This document shows positions 35,640 to 46,420 of a stretch of 64,000 bases of DNA, in pieces. Location: the NCBI GenBank assembly GCA_026686845.1, contig JAIVEN010000015.1:387001-451000 (forward strand). Direction: 5' to 3'. The translations under genes and the position numbers were made by a program. Positions within the stretch are counted from its first letter, which is position 1, and the number at the start of each line of letters is the position of its first letter. Origin of the DNA: Adenanthera pavonina (taxonomy: Eukaryota; Streptophyta; Magnoliopsida; Fabales; Fabaceae). The notes under the pieces were generated by a model, which was not told the origin of the DNA, made no database searches, and saw only the letters and a list, made by a program, of their open reading frames with translations.

Positions 35640-38230
35640 CATTCTTTTGTCAAATTGAGAGCCCATCAATGTAAATAACAATTTGGCCTCCGAATAAACA
35701 AACAATCAGACACATAATGTTATAATGTATCCAAAATTTGTATTGCACAGAATTTAAAAAATAAATCGCTAAATTCATATTTTGTTAATAATGTATCTTG
35801 CTATTGATTTTATATATACTAAATATGTTTCCTTGTGTACTATATGGAATTTGAAGAAAGAGTCATATTGTTTATGTTTTAGATAGATTTAATATTATAT
35901 TTATACATTGAGATATTGATACTAGTCAAATTATATGAACTAGTCCTTCAAAACAACAATTAAACTTCAATGTTTAATCCATCGTTTGGTCCTTCTGTCC
36001 AATCAAATTTAGAAACACAAGTTAATGTGAGAAATGCACGTGAAAGTTCACAAGGTTGACTGGTGGCTCGTACTAAACCAAACATTGAATATTTGGAAGA
36101 CTTGACCTGAAATACAAACCCAAAAAATTAACCTTTTAAAAAAAGTTTTAACCTAAACGAAAGGAGAGAAAAAGAGTGGGGACCCAAATAGATAAAAAGA
36201 GAAACTTCGTGTGGCTCTGAAGAAAATCATACCAGATCGAATAGTACATGAAACCAGTTTCCAAGTAATTTCCACGGTGTTTTTTCGATCCTTTCCTTTC
36301 CTCATCTTTACATCGTTTCTCCGAGCAGGTAATAGAATGTAGTGGTCATCGAAATAGATAACAATAATTCTGTTATTTATTTGTTTGTTTTGTATGGTTA
36401 ATTTTTCTTCTTCCACATTTTATGTTGACCAGTAATATTTTCCTTCTTCAATTATTGCACAAGGACCACTAACGGGATCTGGTGTATATAATTACGATGT
36501 GTATTATGCACACATCATCTTGTTTACGAGAACCACACAGTTTCTTTCATTTGTCTCTTTGGGTCCCCACTCCTTTTCTCTTTTAGGTTGTCTTTTCTCA
36601 TTAAAGTTTCACTGGGTATAGGGAGAGAAGTTAAAGAAATAGATAGATTAATATTGCTTGATTTGGAAAAAAATTTAGAAGTTCACATAAAATTGAGTTT
36701 AATTCGAGAAGTATAACTTTTCGAGAAAAACTTAAAGAAATTCTATTTCCTGAGCATTTTAGGGTTTTTCAAAGATATCCTTAACTCCTTAATCAATCTT
36801 TTGAATAGAAAAGGTATTTATATCTTTAAAATTAAAATATTATATATTGATTTAAAAAATTATTTAAACTTTTTGAGAAATAAAAAATAAAATAAGAAGA
36901 TTATATATAAACTGCTTGAGAAATTAACTTTCCAAAAAGTACTCTCCCAAAAGTTACTCCCCCGAAATCATACCAAGTGAGCGTTATGCCTTTAAATCCT
37001 TAAATGCTTTGTTTATTGAGAGTCTCCATTATTGTGAACTTTCAAATTATTTTGTCATATTAATGAGTTTAGAAATTTGATTGGGCACAAGAACCAGACA
37101 ACGGGTAAAAATTGAAGTTTAAATGTCTTGTTCCGAAGATAAGTTAATATGATTTGATAATTACTTCCTCCAATTTACATTATAAATTATTTTGTATCAA
37201 TTACATATATTCTAAGAAAATTATTTCTTTTACATAAAAGCAATACAAAAAGTATCAATATTTCTCATTTTATCCTTATTAAATACCTCATTCGGTTATT
37301 ATTGTAGAGTTATAAATGAGTAGTGAGAAGAATTAAAAATATGGGTAAAATAGAAAAAAAAAATATCTAACACCTTATATTTTAGACTAAAAACTTGTCC
37401 TACAAAATACCTTATAATATGGACCAAAGAGAGTAATTATATTTATTTGCTCAAGTATAGGTTAAAATTGTCACTCCCCCTGGTCTCAAACTAATTAAGG
37501 TGTCATTATCTACCTCATACAAATCAATTTTAGTAGTTAAAATTAGTTAAACTAATTAAATTTGTTATAAAATACTATATTTTTTCTCAAATTTTCCCTT
37601 TAATAATTAATTGGTGACCTTTCTATTTGTATATCCCAAATTTCTCTCGTATACTTTATCAAATAAAGAGTATTTTGGAAAAATACATTTCTATATCCAC
37701 ACATTTACCATTAGAAAATTTTCTTTCTTTTTTAGTCTTTTATGTTGGTTAATAAAATCCAATGTAAAAAAGTTATAGGTGACATTTCTATAAATAAATT
37801 TTTTTAGTTAAAAGTTTTAAAAACAATGACGTTAAAATTTAATAATGTCACAGTTTCTACGTTTGTCACTTCTCATCCAGAAATGACGTTAAAATGTAAT
37901 TTTAACGGAAGTTAAAAGGGTCTTACTGTGGCAGTGATTAGTTATCTTTTGAAGTTCCTGCTGCAATTTATATTCAATTTCGTTTTGGCTTCAACACTAT
38001 AATTTGTTGCTAAAATATTAAATCACGACTGACCGGTTAAGCTCTCATTTATCACACTCGGAAACCAATTTTACTATTCCAATTTAACACAACAACTTCA
38101 CGTGCTATCCCACTAGTTTTCGGCATGAATGGTAGATATCAAGTGAACAACGGCCACCAATGCATCGTCACTAACAAGAACTTTGAAAGCTATATAAAAG
38201 TTTGAGCCTGGTTCCAATAATAACCACAGA
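35640..38230. other. Downstream flank of ACO-D, duplicated after the broken ACO copy
   Basis: No gene is recognised. Homology with 46390-47660 is seen near 35640-36020 (GAGCCCATCAA, CAAGTTAATG), 36525-36600 and 37010-37155 (GAACTTTCAAATT ... GTAAAAATTGAAGTTT). A Stowaway MITE at 37164-37433 interrupts it. From 37440 to 38230 I see nothing definite. Confidence 0.55.
37164..37433. mobile_element. Stowaway-like MITE
   Basis: It starts CTTCCTCCAATTTACATTAT and ends ATAATATGGACCAAAGAGAG, flanked by TA at 37162-37163 and 37434-37435. Inward, AATTATTTTGT and ACAAAATACC continue the inverted repeat. The length is 270 bp. Confidence 0.8.
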
Positions 38231-39969
38231 AATTTGCCTTGCATCCAAATGGTATTCTCTTGAAAAACAAAAGGCTTCCATCAAAGGCAATAACCTCACT
38301 TCCGAAAACCATGAGCTCTTCTATTCCTTGTACAATTGTATGCAACGCTTCACCCATTGCTGTTTCTGATCAAAACAATTATTCTCGTAGAAATAAGAAT
38401 TACTTCCAACCTTCTATTTGGGATCATGATTATATCCAGTCATTAAGAACTGATTGTGTGGTATGGTTTATTTCACACTATATATATTATTTACTTGGTT
38501 TGTCAAACATTTTCAAATATGCATGCATAAACCTTTATTTCTTTTTTATGGATTTTATAAGGTATATGATTTCTTGAAGTCACTAGGTAATAGTAAGCTA
38601 CTGGAAAACTGTTACAGGAAGAATCATATGCAGAAGAACGTGATCGGTTGAAGGAAGAAGTAAGAGACATGCTCTTGAAATTGACAAATCCTCTGGATCA
38701 ACTTGAGCTCATTGATGTCCTGCAAAGACTAGGTGTGGCTGCTCATTTCAGCCTTGAAATAAAGAACATAATTGAAATGATTTACAATAAAAAAGACACA
38801 TCAAAGAGGGATAGCAATTTATATGGCACGGCTCTTGAATTCAGACTCTTCAGACAACATGGCTATGATGTGTCATCAGGTATTTATTTGATCCTCAAAT
38901 TATGAAGTTGGCTTAAAACATTGTCATTTGAGAATTACTTGTCTACTTGGATACTAAGTATTATGTTCTATGGTTGTTTCCAGAGGTATTTAATGGATTT
39001 CTAGATGACAAGTGTAAATTTCATTCTAGCATTTCGGTTGATATCAAGGGAATGCTCTCTTTGTATGAAGCTTCATTTCACTCAATGGAAGGCGAAATAA
39101 TATTGGATGAAGCCAGAGAGTTTGGCTCAATTCATCTCAAAAAATTTGTTCAAGAAAACAACAAAGACAATGACATAACAATCTTAGTTAATCATGCCGT
39201 TGAGCTTCCACTACATTGGAGAATACCAAGATTGGAAGCTCGTTGGTTCATGGATGTTTATGAAGGAAGAGCGAATATGAGCACCGCTTTGCTGAAGCTT
39301 GCTAAATTGGATTTCAACATAGTCCAAGCCAACCACCAAGAAGATTTGAAACATGCATCAAGGTGAAAATAAATAACCATACACTTTTCTCCTTGGAAAC
39401 TTCATTAATTTTAGGTCTTACAACTCTCTTTCTTTTTCATGATATTGGATGGTGAAAATTAAGAAAATTTTTTAGTCGTGCTATCAGTTTGTTTCTTAGA
39501 AATATAAGTAGTCAATGGTTATTTTTCTGATTTCAACACAATAAGGTTACGACCTTCAAATCTACTTCTTAATCTGTTAAATTTAATAATAAACGCCAAA
39601 AGAATTTTACTATGCCGAGTCCTTCATAGAAAACAATGTGAAAATTAGCATACTGATGTCAATTTAAATCCTGGGTTTTTTGAACGTAAAGATGGTGGAA
39701 AAAATTGGACTCGGAGAAAAGCTCAGTTTTGCATGGGATTGAATGGTGGAGAACCTCTTTTGGACAGTGGGTATGGCTTTTGAACCACAACGTGGACATT
39801 TCAGAAGAGTGATGACAAAAGTCGGTGCACTGGCAACCACAATTGATGATGTGTATGATGTGTACTGTATGATGTGTACGGCGAATTAGAAGAGTTGGAA
39901 CTTTTTACAGAAGTGATTGACAGGTTCACATTTTTTGTTCATAATACTAGCACAACATAAACTTTTTAT

Positions 39970-40530
39970 TGGGTTCAAAAAACTGGATCAAACCGGTCAG
40001 ATTGAAAGCTGGTATCGGATTTGATTTGGTTATAAATTATAGCTGATTATGCTTAGAACTGGTAAAAAACTAGTCGTTCAATTATAAACCGATACAAAAT
40101 CAATTGAACTAGTCATTTTTTTAATTTTTATTTTTAAGATCAAATAATATTATTTTTTAGTGTTAAGTAGTTTTATTTTTTGTATAAATTTTTTATTTCT
40201 ATATTATAATATTATATAAGCATTAATATAATACATAATTATTAATAATAATAAATTTACTCAACAAATAATATGAAAATATAATATTAATTGAATATTT
40301 TGAATTTAAAATATGATTATAGATAAATATTAACTTGTTTACATTTTAATATCATGTTTTGAAACTTATTAATAATATTTTTAATTTTCTATATAATATG
40401 TAAATTAAAAAATTATTAAGTTTATTACTACTGGTTTAATTCCAATTGAATTACAGTTAAACTATTGAACATCGAATCAATGCCTCGATCAGTTCAATCT
40501 CTGGTCCAATTTTTTAAATCTTGTTTTCTA
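39970..40530. mobile_element. Dispersed repeat in intron 4 of the terpene synthase pseudogene
   Basis: The left part AAAAACTGGATCAAACCGGT and the right part (inverse of AAAAAATTGGACCAGAG) form imperfect terminal inverted repeats. Its AT-rich core (TTAATAATAATAAATTTACT ... AAAATATGATTATAGATAAA) is shared with 53210-53420. It looks like a non-autonomous DNA transposon; the family is unassigned. Confidence 0.55.
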
Positions 40531-41449
40531 TGATATCTCAAGTTCTCTCCCTATAATTGGGTTAATATATATTACCTTTTCTATTTTTTTAAAATATGTA
40601 GATGGGATATAAATGCCATGGATGTACTTCCAAACTACATGAAAGTATGCTTCCTTGCATTCTATAATTTTGTCAATGAAGTGGCTTTTGATTTTCTTAG
40701 AGAGAATGGATACAACGCCATTCCATGGCTTAAGAGAGTGGTGTTTTATAGATTTATATTTTATGTCATAATACTAGTTAATCATGGAGATCATCTAAAT
40801 TCATGTTAATTAATTACTATATATGTCTTATTATTTCAGTGGGTAGATCTTTGCAAATCATATCTAGTTGAAGCCAAATGGTACTATAATGATTATCAAC
40901 CAAGCTTGCATGAGTACCTAGAAAATGCATGGACTTCAATCAGCGCACCTCTCCTACTTCTTCATGCTTATTTCTTACTTCCTACTTCAATAGTATGGAT
41001 AATTTGGTTTGCTTATAAGAATATTCTCACATTATTCGTAATTCAGGAACAATGTACTAGTATAAAAGAGCTATTTTATGATGATATAAGAGAATGGTTG
41101 TGTGGGAACCGTCCAAAAAAATATAATTGGTGACATTTTTATAAATAATTTATTATATTCTAACTTAAAAAGGACAGTTGGTACAAAAATTGTTCTCTTA
41201 AATATAAATAGGAAAAATGATAGTTGGGGATCAAAAATTTAAATTAAATACAATAAGAGATATTACAGTTTTTTCAGTAGTAAATATAGAATAAAATAGT
41301 AGTAAATTCATAGTATTTAGTAATAAAAAAAATTACAAGATCCCTTACTATATTTAATTCGAACTTTTGTTCCAACTGTTATTTTCCCACGTAAATAACA
41401 GCATGGTTTCAATGAAATCGCCCTCTTAAATATTATATAATTATATAAT

Positions 41450-41870
41450 TACAATTTAATAATGGTGAATAGTTCAGTAACCTTGTGGCAATTTTTGGTC
41501 TCCCTCCACTCGAAAAGCCATCCCGCCTCTGTTTCTTCCACTCCAAAACCCATCCAAAACCCACAGCCCTCCTCATTCTGGCGAAAACCCATGCTCTCCG
41601 GCCAAGCTTTCTTCAATCCGGCAAAAATCCACGATGCTTCGCGGTAGATGCACTCTAAAACCGAAGCCTTCTTCATTTCCGTGAAACCAACAACATCGGC
41701 TTTGTTCTTCAGCTCCTCTCTGGTTCTGTCGTGATTGTCGCACTCTATCTTCTTCGTTTCGGTGTTCTTCATTCCAGCTTCCTCAATCTTCAGCTTCACT
41801 GGTTCCATTGGCCATCGTCTTGATAAACCCAGGTAACTTTGATCTTCAGCTTCAACCTTCGGCATTCATA
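41450..41870. other. GC-richer segment, origin unknown
   Basis: Composition here is clearly less AT-rich than on either side and resembles plant exon or 5' leader DNA. A 138-codon frame runs on the minus strand (41865-41449), but its product shows no domain I know. It may be a captured gene piece. Confidence 0.3.
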
Positions 41871-42718
41871 ATTATTGCTAACAAATTAGATTCTGCAAAA
41901 AGATGTCGAGATCCAGCAAGCCCAGTAATATATATATATATATATATATCAAGAAGAAGAAGAAAATGAGAATGTGATGGGGGTTGGTATCAATTGGTTT
42001 GACAGGAGAATCAATAGTAGGGTTTAGACTTTAGATTTAACGACATTCTATAAGCAAGCCAGTTGAGGGGCACCCTGAGCACATCAAGTCTAATAATTTG
42101 TCACTTGTAGCCCTGTAACTACGGAAACAAGAATGAGCAATTACTGTGGTACAAAATATATTTGCTGAAACATATTTGCATTTATGCATCTTGAGCAGTA
42201 TTTCAACTTATCTATTGAGGCTTATAGGCCAAGAATGATCAAGAGTTGCAAACAGAATGTTATAAGTCATGTATATTTATCTCGTATATTAATAGTCAGC
42301 AATCCTGTCTGTTCTGCGCCAAAAAAAATTAAAATGGTCTTGGGTAAGACTCATTCATTTCCATTTGGATTAGTTTGGTATTTTTTTTTTTGGTAGGGGG
42401 GGGGGGCCCTATTTTTAACCTTGTTTGAAGAGCTGCTAAGAATGGTGCTTGACAGTTTTATTTCAACACTTTGGTTTGAAAAAATGTTTGTCTTGGGCAA
42501 ATTTATGTATTTGATTTTGAGACTAAATATTTGGTTTCCTCTTAGCAATAAATACCTTGTCTCTTTTTTTCTAATTTGGTAATGATTTCAGTTTTATTTT
42601 ATGTTATTTGTGCGATGAATTTCGTTGTTTATGGAATATGTTCCTCCCATCATTGGTTATTTCACCCTTTAGGCCACACTGGAACTGATTAAATGCCATT
42701 TTCAATAGAATTACTTAA

Positions 42719-43120
42719 ATGACATATTGTATATTAGAAAACGTAATAGCTTTGTATCTTAAAATTTATATTATGTGCATGAGTACTGCAGGGACTGGAG
42801 ATCTTCTATTTTACATTATTGAGTGGCTATTTGCTTGTGTAATAAGTTTGGGCTTTTTGTTGAGAATTAGAGTGGATCTCATACATTTGCATAGAACTCG
42901 AAATAAGTTTCACTGTTCATGTCCACTTCTTATATTGTTTATTTTTTATATTGTTGATGATTGGGTTTGTCTTCAGGATTTAGAGCAGACTCATCTTAGA
43001 TGTTTCAAATTTGGCTGTACAAAGTATGGTAGGGCTTTGTGGCAATGCGTGGTTTATGCAATAATTTGGAATATTTGGCTAGAAAAGATTACTGGTTTTT
43101 GTTTCATTGTCCCAAAATGA
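42719..43120 (+). pseudogene. LINE tail fragment (after the zinc-binding domain)
   Basis: The plus-strand frame includes GRALWQCVVYAIIWNIWLEK, the segment that normally follows the zinc-binding reverse-transcriptase domain in plant LINEs (pattern LW...A..W.IW.ER). The rest of the element is absent. Confidence 0.5.
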
Positions 43121-43499
43121 TCTATTGATAATGATTTTGTTTGAAGCATTTTTTTAGTGTTAGGCTCTAGGATTATTTAAGGGGGTGTTTCTTTTGGGTT
43201 GGAAAAGGGACTGGGCAGCACTGCTACATGTTCAACCTTCTTTTTCCTCATGTTTTTTTTTTCCTGTTCTTAATTTTGGTTTGATGGGAGGATACATAAT
43301 CCTCTGCATTTTTATCCCTTTTTTTCTGTCTTAATTAATTTTTTTCTAATCTAAATCTAAATCTAATCTAAATAAATAAAATTCCCCATCCTTGTCTTTA
43401 GTGGCATCTTTATATTCAAATCTGATGCGTGAAATATGATAGTTTTGGAAGACAAATTTGATATCTACTCATAGGTTTTATTATTTTGACTGGGTATGC

Positions 43500-43825
43500 A
43501 GCTGATTCTGCTGTAGAATCTACTGACTCTGATGATGAATTTCAGATATGTGAGATATGCAATATGGACGAGGTAATTTTCTGTTTTTATATCCACATTT
43601 ATTATTAAATTATTTTGATTCTAGAAATTGCTGGAATTACTTGTTATTTTTCCTTGCAGGGAAGTAAAACATTGCTCAAGTGTTCCTGCTGTGGTAAATT
43701 TGTCCATTCAGCATGCTTGGTGCCCCCAGTTAATGATTTAGTCCCTGAAGAAGGGTCATGTCATTTGTTCAAGGAAAAAACAGATTTTCATCAGAATCAG
43801 AGACCAAATCTGAGCGGCTTATAAA
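43500..43825 (+). pseudogene. Captured fragment of a Strawberry-notch/FORGETTER1-like PHD-finger gene
   Basis: Two exon-like pieces, 43501-43572 and 43660-43824, are separated by an intron-like gap with GT and AG edges. They read STDSDDEFQICEICNMDE, then LLKCSCCGKFVHSACLVPPV and LVPEEGSCH. This matches the PHD finger of plant Strawberry-notch helicase-like proteins, which act in chromatin and stress memory. A final zinc Cys (usual SCHSCKEK) is Phe (SCHLFKEK), and no helicase domain remains, so it is non-functional here. Family identity rests on recalled motif similarity. Confidence 0.6.
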
Positions 43826-44224
43826 GTTTAGAGCAACATGGAAAGGAGCAGTCCTGAACCATCTTTGGCAGTCTAATTTTAGCCCTCAAAAACTATAAGT
43901 CCTATAACCCATTATTAATATATGTTTTCTTAATGAAAAGCTTACATTAATGGGCAAACTTGGCCTTATGTTATTCATATATTCATTTTATTCTCTGCTA
44001 GGTTTTAAGCATCCCATATATGAAAAGTGGAGCTCCATTATTACACCAACAGGTACTTCATGCTTCAGGTGAAATCAGCCTCTTTCATTTTTGTGCTGCT
44101 TCTTTCCGTTTTAATGTCTTAGACTTATTATGAATTTTGTGTATTAGATTGATCTCTTGAGAGCTTGATAGTAGTTTTTCACTCCTTAATATGAAATGCT
44201 TCATTGACTTCTCTTTGTGTTGCT

Positions 44225-44330
44225 ACTAGATTGCAGTTGCTCTAGTAGTTGCAGCAATCCCTGAAGGGCTCCCCCTACTTTTGTTGCGGCAATTCATGAA
44301 GGGCTCCCCCTACTATTGTTACAATGTGAG
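44225..44330 (+). pseudogene. Fragment of a P-type Ca2+-ATPase (transmembrane segment 4), internally duplicated
   Basis: After an AG acceptor, the frame reads IAVALVVAAIPEGLP, the M4 helix with the PEGL cation-binding motif of type IIA P-type ATPases (ECA/SERCA-like). The following 35 bp repeat GCAGCAATCCCTGAAGGGCT in altered form (GCGGCAATTCATGAAGGGCT), so the motif occurs twice in tandem. Nothing else of the pump is recognised in the window. Confidence 0.6.
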
Positions 44331-44989
44331 TCTGAAACTTATTTTGCTATTGTTACAATGTTAAGGTGGTTGTTATTTTCAATATATATATATGGAAAGA
44401 TATTTTGGTTCTTTAATTTTGATTAAATCTTTGTACAACTAAACTGGTTTTGATACTAGAATCTAAGATGTTTCTTTAATTTAATAGGTGTGGGATGCCC
44501 TCAAGTTTCTTGATGCCACTAATGGTTTGCACCAAGGTTCTAGCTGGGTAGCATGCATATTGGTCAGGCATATTTTTTTCCCTTAGTATGGTTTGGCATG
44601 AACAAATTTGAAGTTTCTTTCAAGGCTAGAATTCAAATATGCTATTGATATGTACAAGTGTTGTTTTTCAATTATTGACTTTAATTATGGCTGCTCCTAA
44701 ATTCTGTGTTCAGTGTGCTTTGTGTGGATCAATTGGCCTTGGTATGATCTAATTGGTCAAGGAATTGCAAATATGATCATGAATTCCAAAAGGTGAATAT
44801 ATATATATATATAGCTTAGACTATAATACTCACTAATTTCTTATTAGCCTCTTTTGGATCCAATTTAGTTACTTGAATTTAGATTAATTGAATGATACGA
44901 TTTATAGCTGAAGTTTGGAAGTATTTTTTTTACATTATTTTCCAAGTTTATGGAACTGTAAGTTATTTAGTTTCAAGTGATTATGTAAA

Positions 44990-45250
44990 AATAAAAATTC
45001 TTTTTTAATAATAAAATTGACTTCCTAGGACAGTTGTATCTCACAACTGTCTTAGAAAGTTTGTTTTTAATTAAAACAAAGTTGACTTTTTAGGACGGTT
45101 ATTTTGACAACCATCCTTGAAAGTCACTTTCTAGCACGGTTAAAAAACCGTCCTTGAAAATTATACTTTCTATCATTGTCATTTCTACCACTATATGAGA
45201 ACCGTCCTTGAAAGCCTATTTTAACTGTCCTTGAAAGTCTTTTCTGTAAT
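44990..45250. mobile_element. CACTA-like subterminal hairpin region
   Basis: Repeated inverted motifs built on AGGACGGTT / AACCGTCCTTGAAAG form a row of short hairpins. The region ends in CTTTCAAGGAC-type repeats and TCTTTTCTGTAATAATG, similar to the TTTTCTGTAGTG end of CACTA elements. No transposase is present, and the left end of the element is not found. Confidence 0.45.
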
Positions 45251-45856
45251 AATGATTTGTCGACTTGCCAATGACTTAGGAACATTTAAGGTACGTATGA
45301 CAATTTCCTTCTCGTTATTTAATTATGAACAAATTAAGATTTTTCTTGAAATATGGCATTAATTTTTTCATTATCTTGAATTTTTCTTTTCAGCGTGAAA
45401 AGGAGACAGGCGATGTAGCCAAATCAATTGAGTGTTACATGAATGAAACTGGTGCTTCTGAAGTTGATGCGCATAGGCACATAAATTCCTTGATATGTGA
45501 AACTTGGAAGAAGATGAATAAAGAAGCAAGCAATGCTCGTTACCCAAAGAGTTTCATTGACATTGCTGTGAACCTTGCAAGAGTGGCACTTTGCATGTAC
45601 CAACACGGAGATGGTTATACCTTCCAAGATCTTGAAACTCAGAATCATATAATGTTGTTACTTTTCCAACCTATTGTAGGAATTTAATTTTATGCAACGA
45701 AAGATTTGTTTAAGAATATCTGTAAGAGTTTGGAGTGCTAATATCCTATGATGTTATTTGTGTCATTATTCAAGCTGTGACAAACTTAGGTCGGCTCAAC
45801 ATTTCATGATGCAAGTCTTTCTGCTAAGTTAGCACATATGGTAAATATATATAAAC

Positions 45857-46420
45857 AGGTTATGTAGTAACTTTGATCCATGATAGTATTTTGGTTTCTT
45901 AAGACACGTGTGATACAGAATTTCATGAACAGGTAAACTACAAATGGGAAGTACAAGAGTGTGAAGCATCGTGTGATTGCACAGATTGATGGGACTAGGA
46001 TGTCTGTAGCTTCATTGTACAATCCAGGAAGTGATGCTGTTGTATATCCAGCACCACCATTGGTGGAAGGAAAGGAATAAGAAACGAATTAGATGTATCC
46101 AAAATTTGTATTTGAAGATTACATGAAGCTCTATATATGCTACTCTCAAGTTTCAGGATAAGGAACCAAGGTTTGACGCCATGAAAGCTGTGAACTCTAC
46201 TACAACATCAGCTTAACGAGGAAATATAATTGATTTTGGGAAGGTAATAAATAGTATAGTAAATAACACACATGTATAGAAACAAAAAGCTTAGGTCTTA
46301 ATCTTTTACTTATACACATTCTTACTATAGTTGGTGGTCGAATTTGATTATCTGTACTTCATGGAGTCGTCAACTTAATAAAAAATTACATTCTTTTATC
46401 GAATTCAGAGCCCATCAAAG
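45857..46420 (+). pseudogene. ACC oxidase fragment: end of intron 3, exon 4 and 3' UTR
   Basis: The sequence aligns with ACO-D from intron 3 (AAGACACGTGTGA) through exon 4 and the 3' UTR. Exons 1-3 are absent. Exon 4 (about 45936-46215) begins with an extra base after GTA, giving a frameshift. It has in-frame TAA where ACO-D has GAA (46078) and TAG where ACO-C has CAG. It also carries extra bases in CTCTATATATGC near 46131. The fragment starts only about 170 bp after the terpene synthase stop. Its downstream flank matches that of ACO-D. It cannot make a functional enzyme. Confidence 0.9.

Larger units (their letters stand above)
40993..45250. mobile_element. Mosaic insertion splitting terpene synthase exon 6
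   Basis: Exon 6 reads normally to HAYFLLPTSI (about 40992) and resumes with MICRLANDLG at about 45253, leaving 4.2 kb of unrelated DNA. Inside are a GC-richer segment at 41450-41870 with no known domain, a LINE tail-like fragment, a PHD-finger gene fragment, a P-type ATPase fragment and a CACTA-like subterminal hairpin region at the right edge. This content suggests a gene-capturing transposon or serial insertions. The left terminus was not identified. Confidence 0.6.
38311..45687 (+). pseudogene. Terpene synthase (TPS-b, monoterpene synthase type), disrupted
   Basis: The recognisable exons are 38311-38459, 38618-38879, 38984-39362, 39692-39923, 40602-40740, 40840 to about 40992, about 45251-45292, and 45394-45687. 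Seen motifs are RR followed by W with nine residues between (the usual form has eight), RQHGYDVS, RWW at the exon 3/4 join, DDVYD at 39845-39859 (Mg2+ binding) and NDLGTFKRE (second metal motif) across the last join. Intact members convert geranyl diphosphate to monoterpenes in plastids. Damage in exon 4 comprises one missing base near 39707, TGA replacing an Arg codon at 39740, and a stutter duplication just after DDVYD that shifts the frame. Exon 6 is split by about 4.2 kb of foreign DNA. The C-terminus is well kept. Confidence 0.88.

Noticed and set aside
41449..41865. 138-codon minus-strand frame as a real gene
   Set aside because: It lies inside the insertion that splits the terpene synthase, shows no recognised domain, and has no visible promoter or homologue here.
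45325..45687. Separate small gene ending LLFQPIVGI
   Set aside because: It is the last exon of the terpene synthase (DVAKSIECYMNETGAS and the NDLGT-type metal motif upstream), displaced by the insertion.
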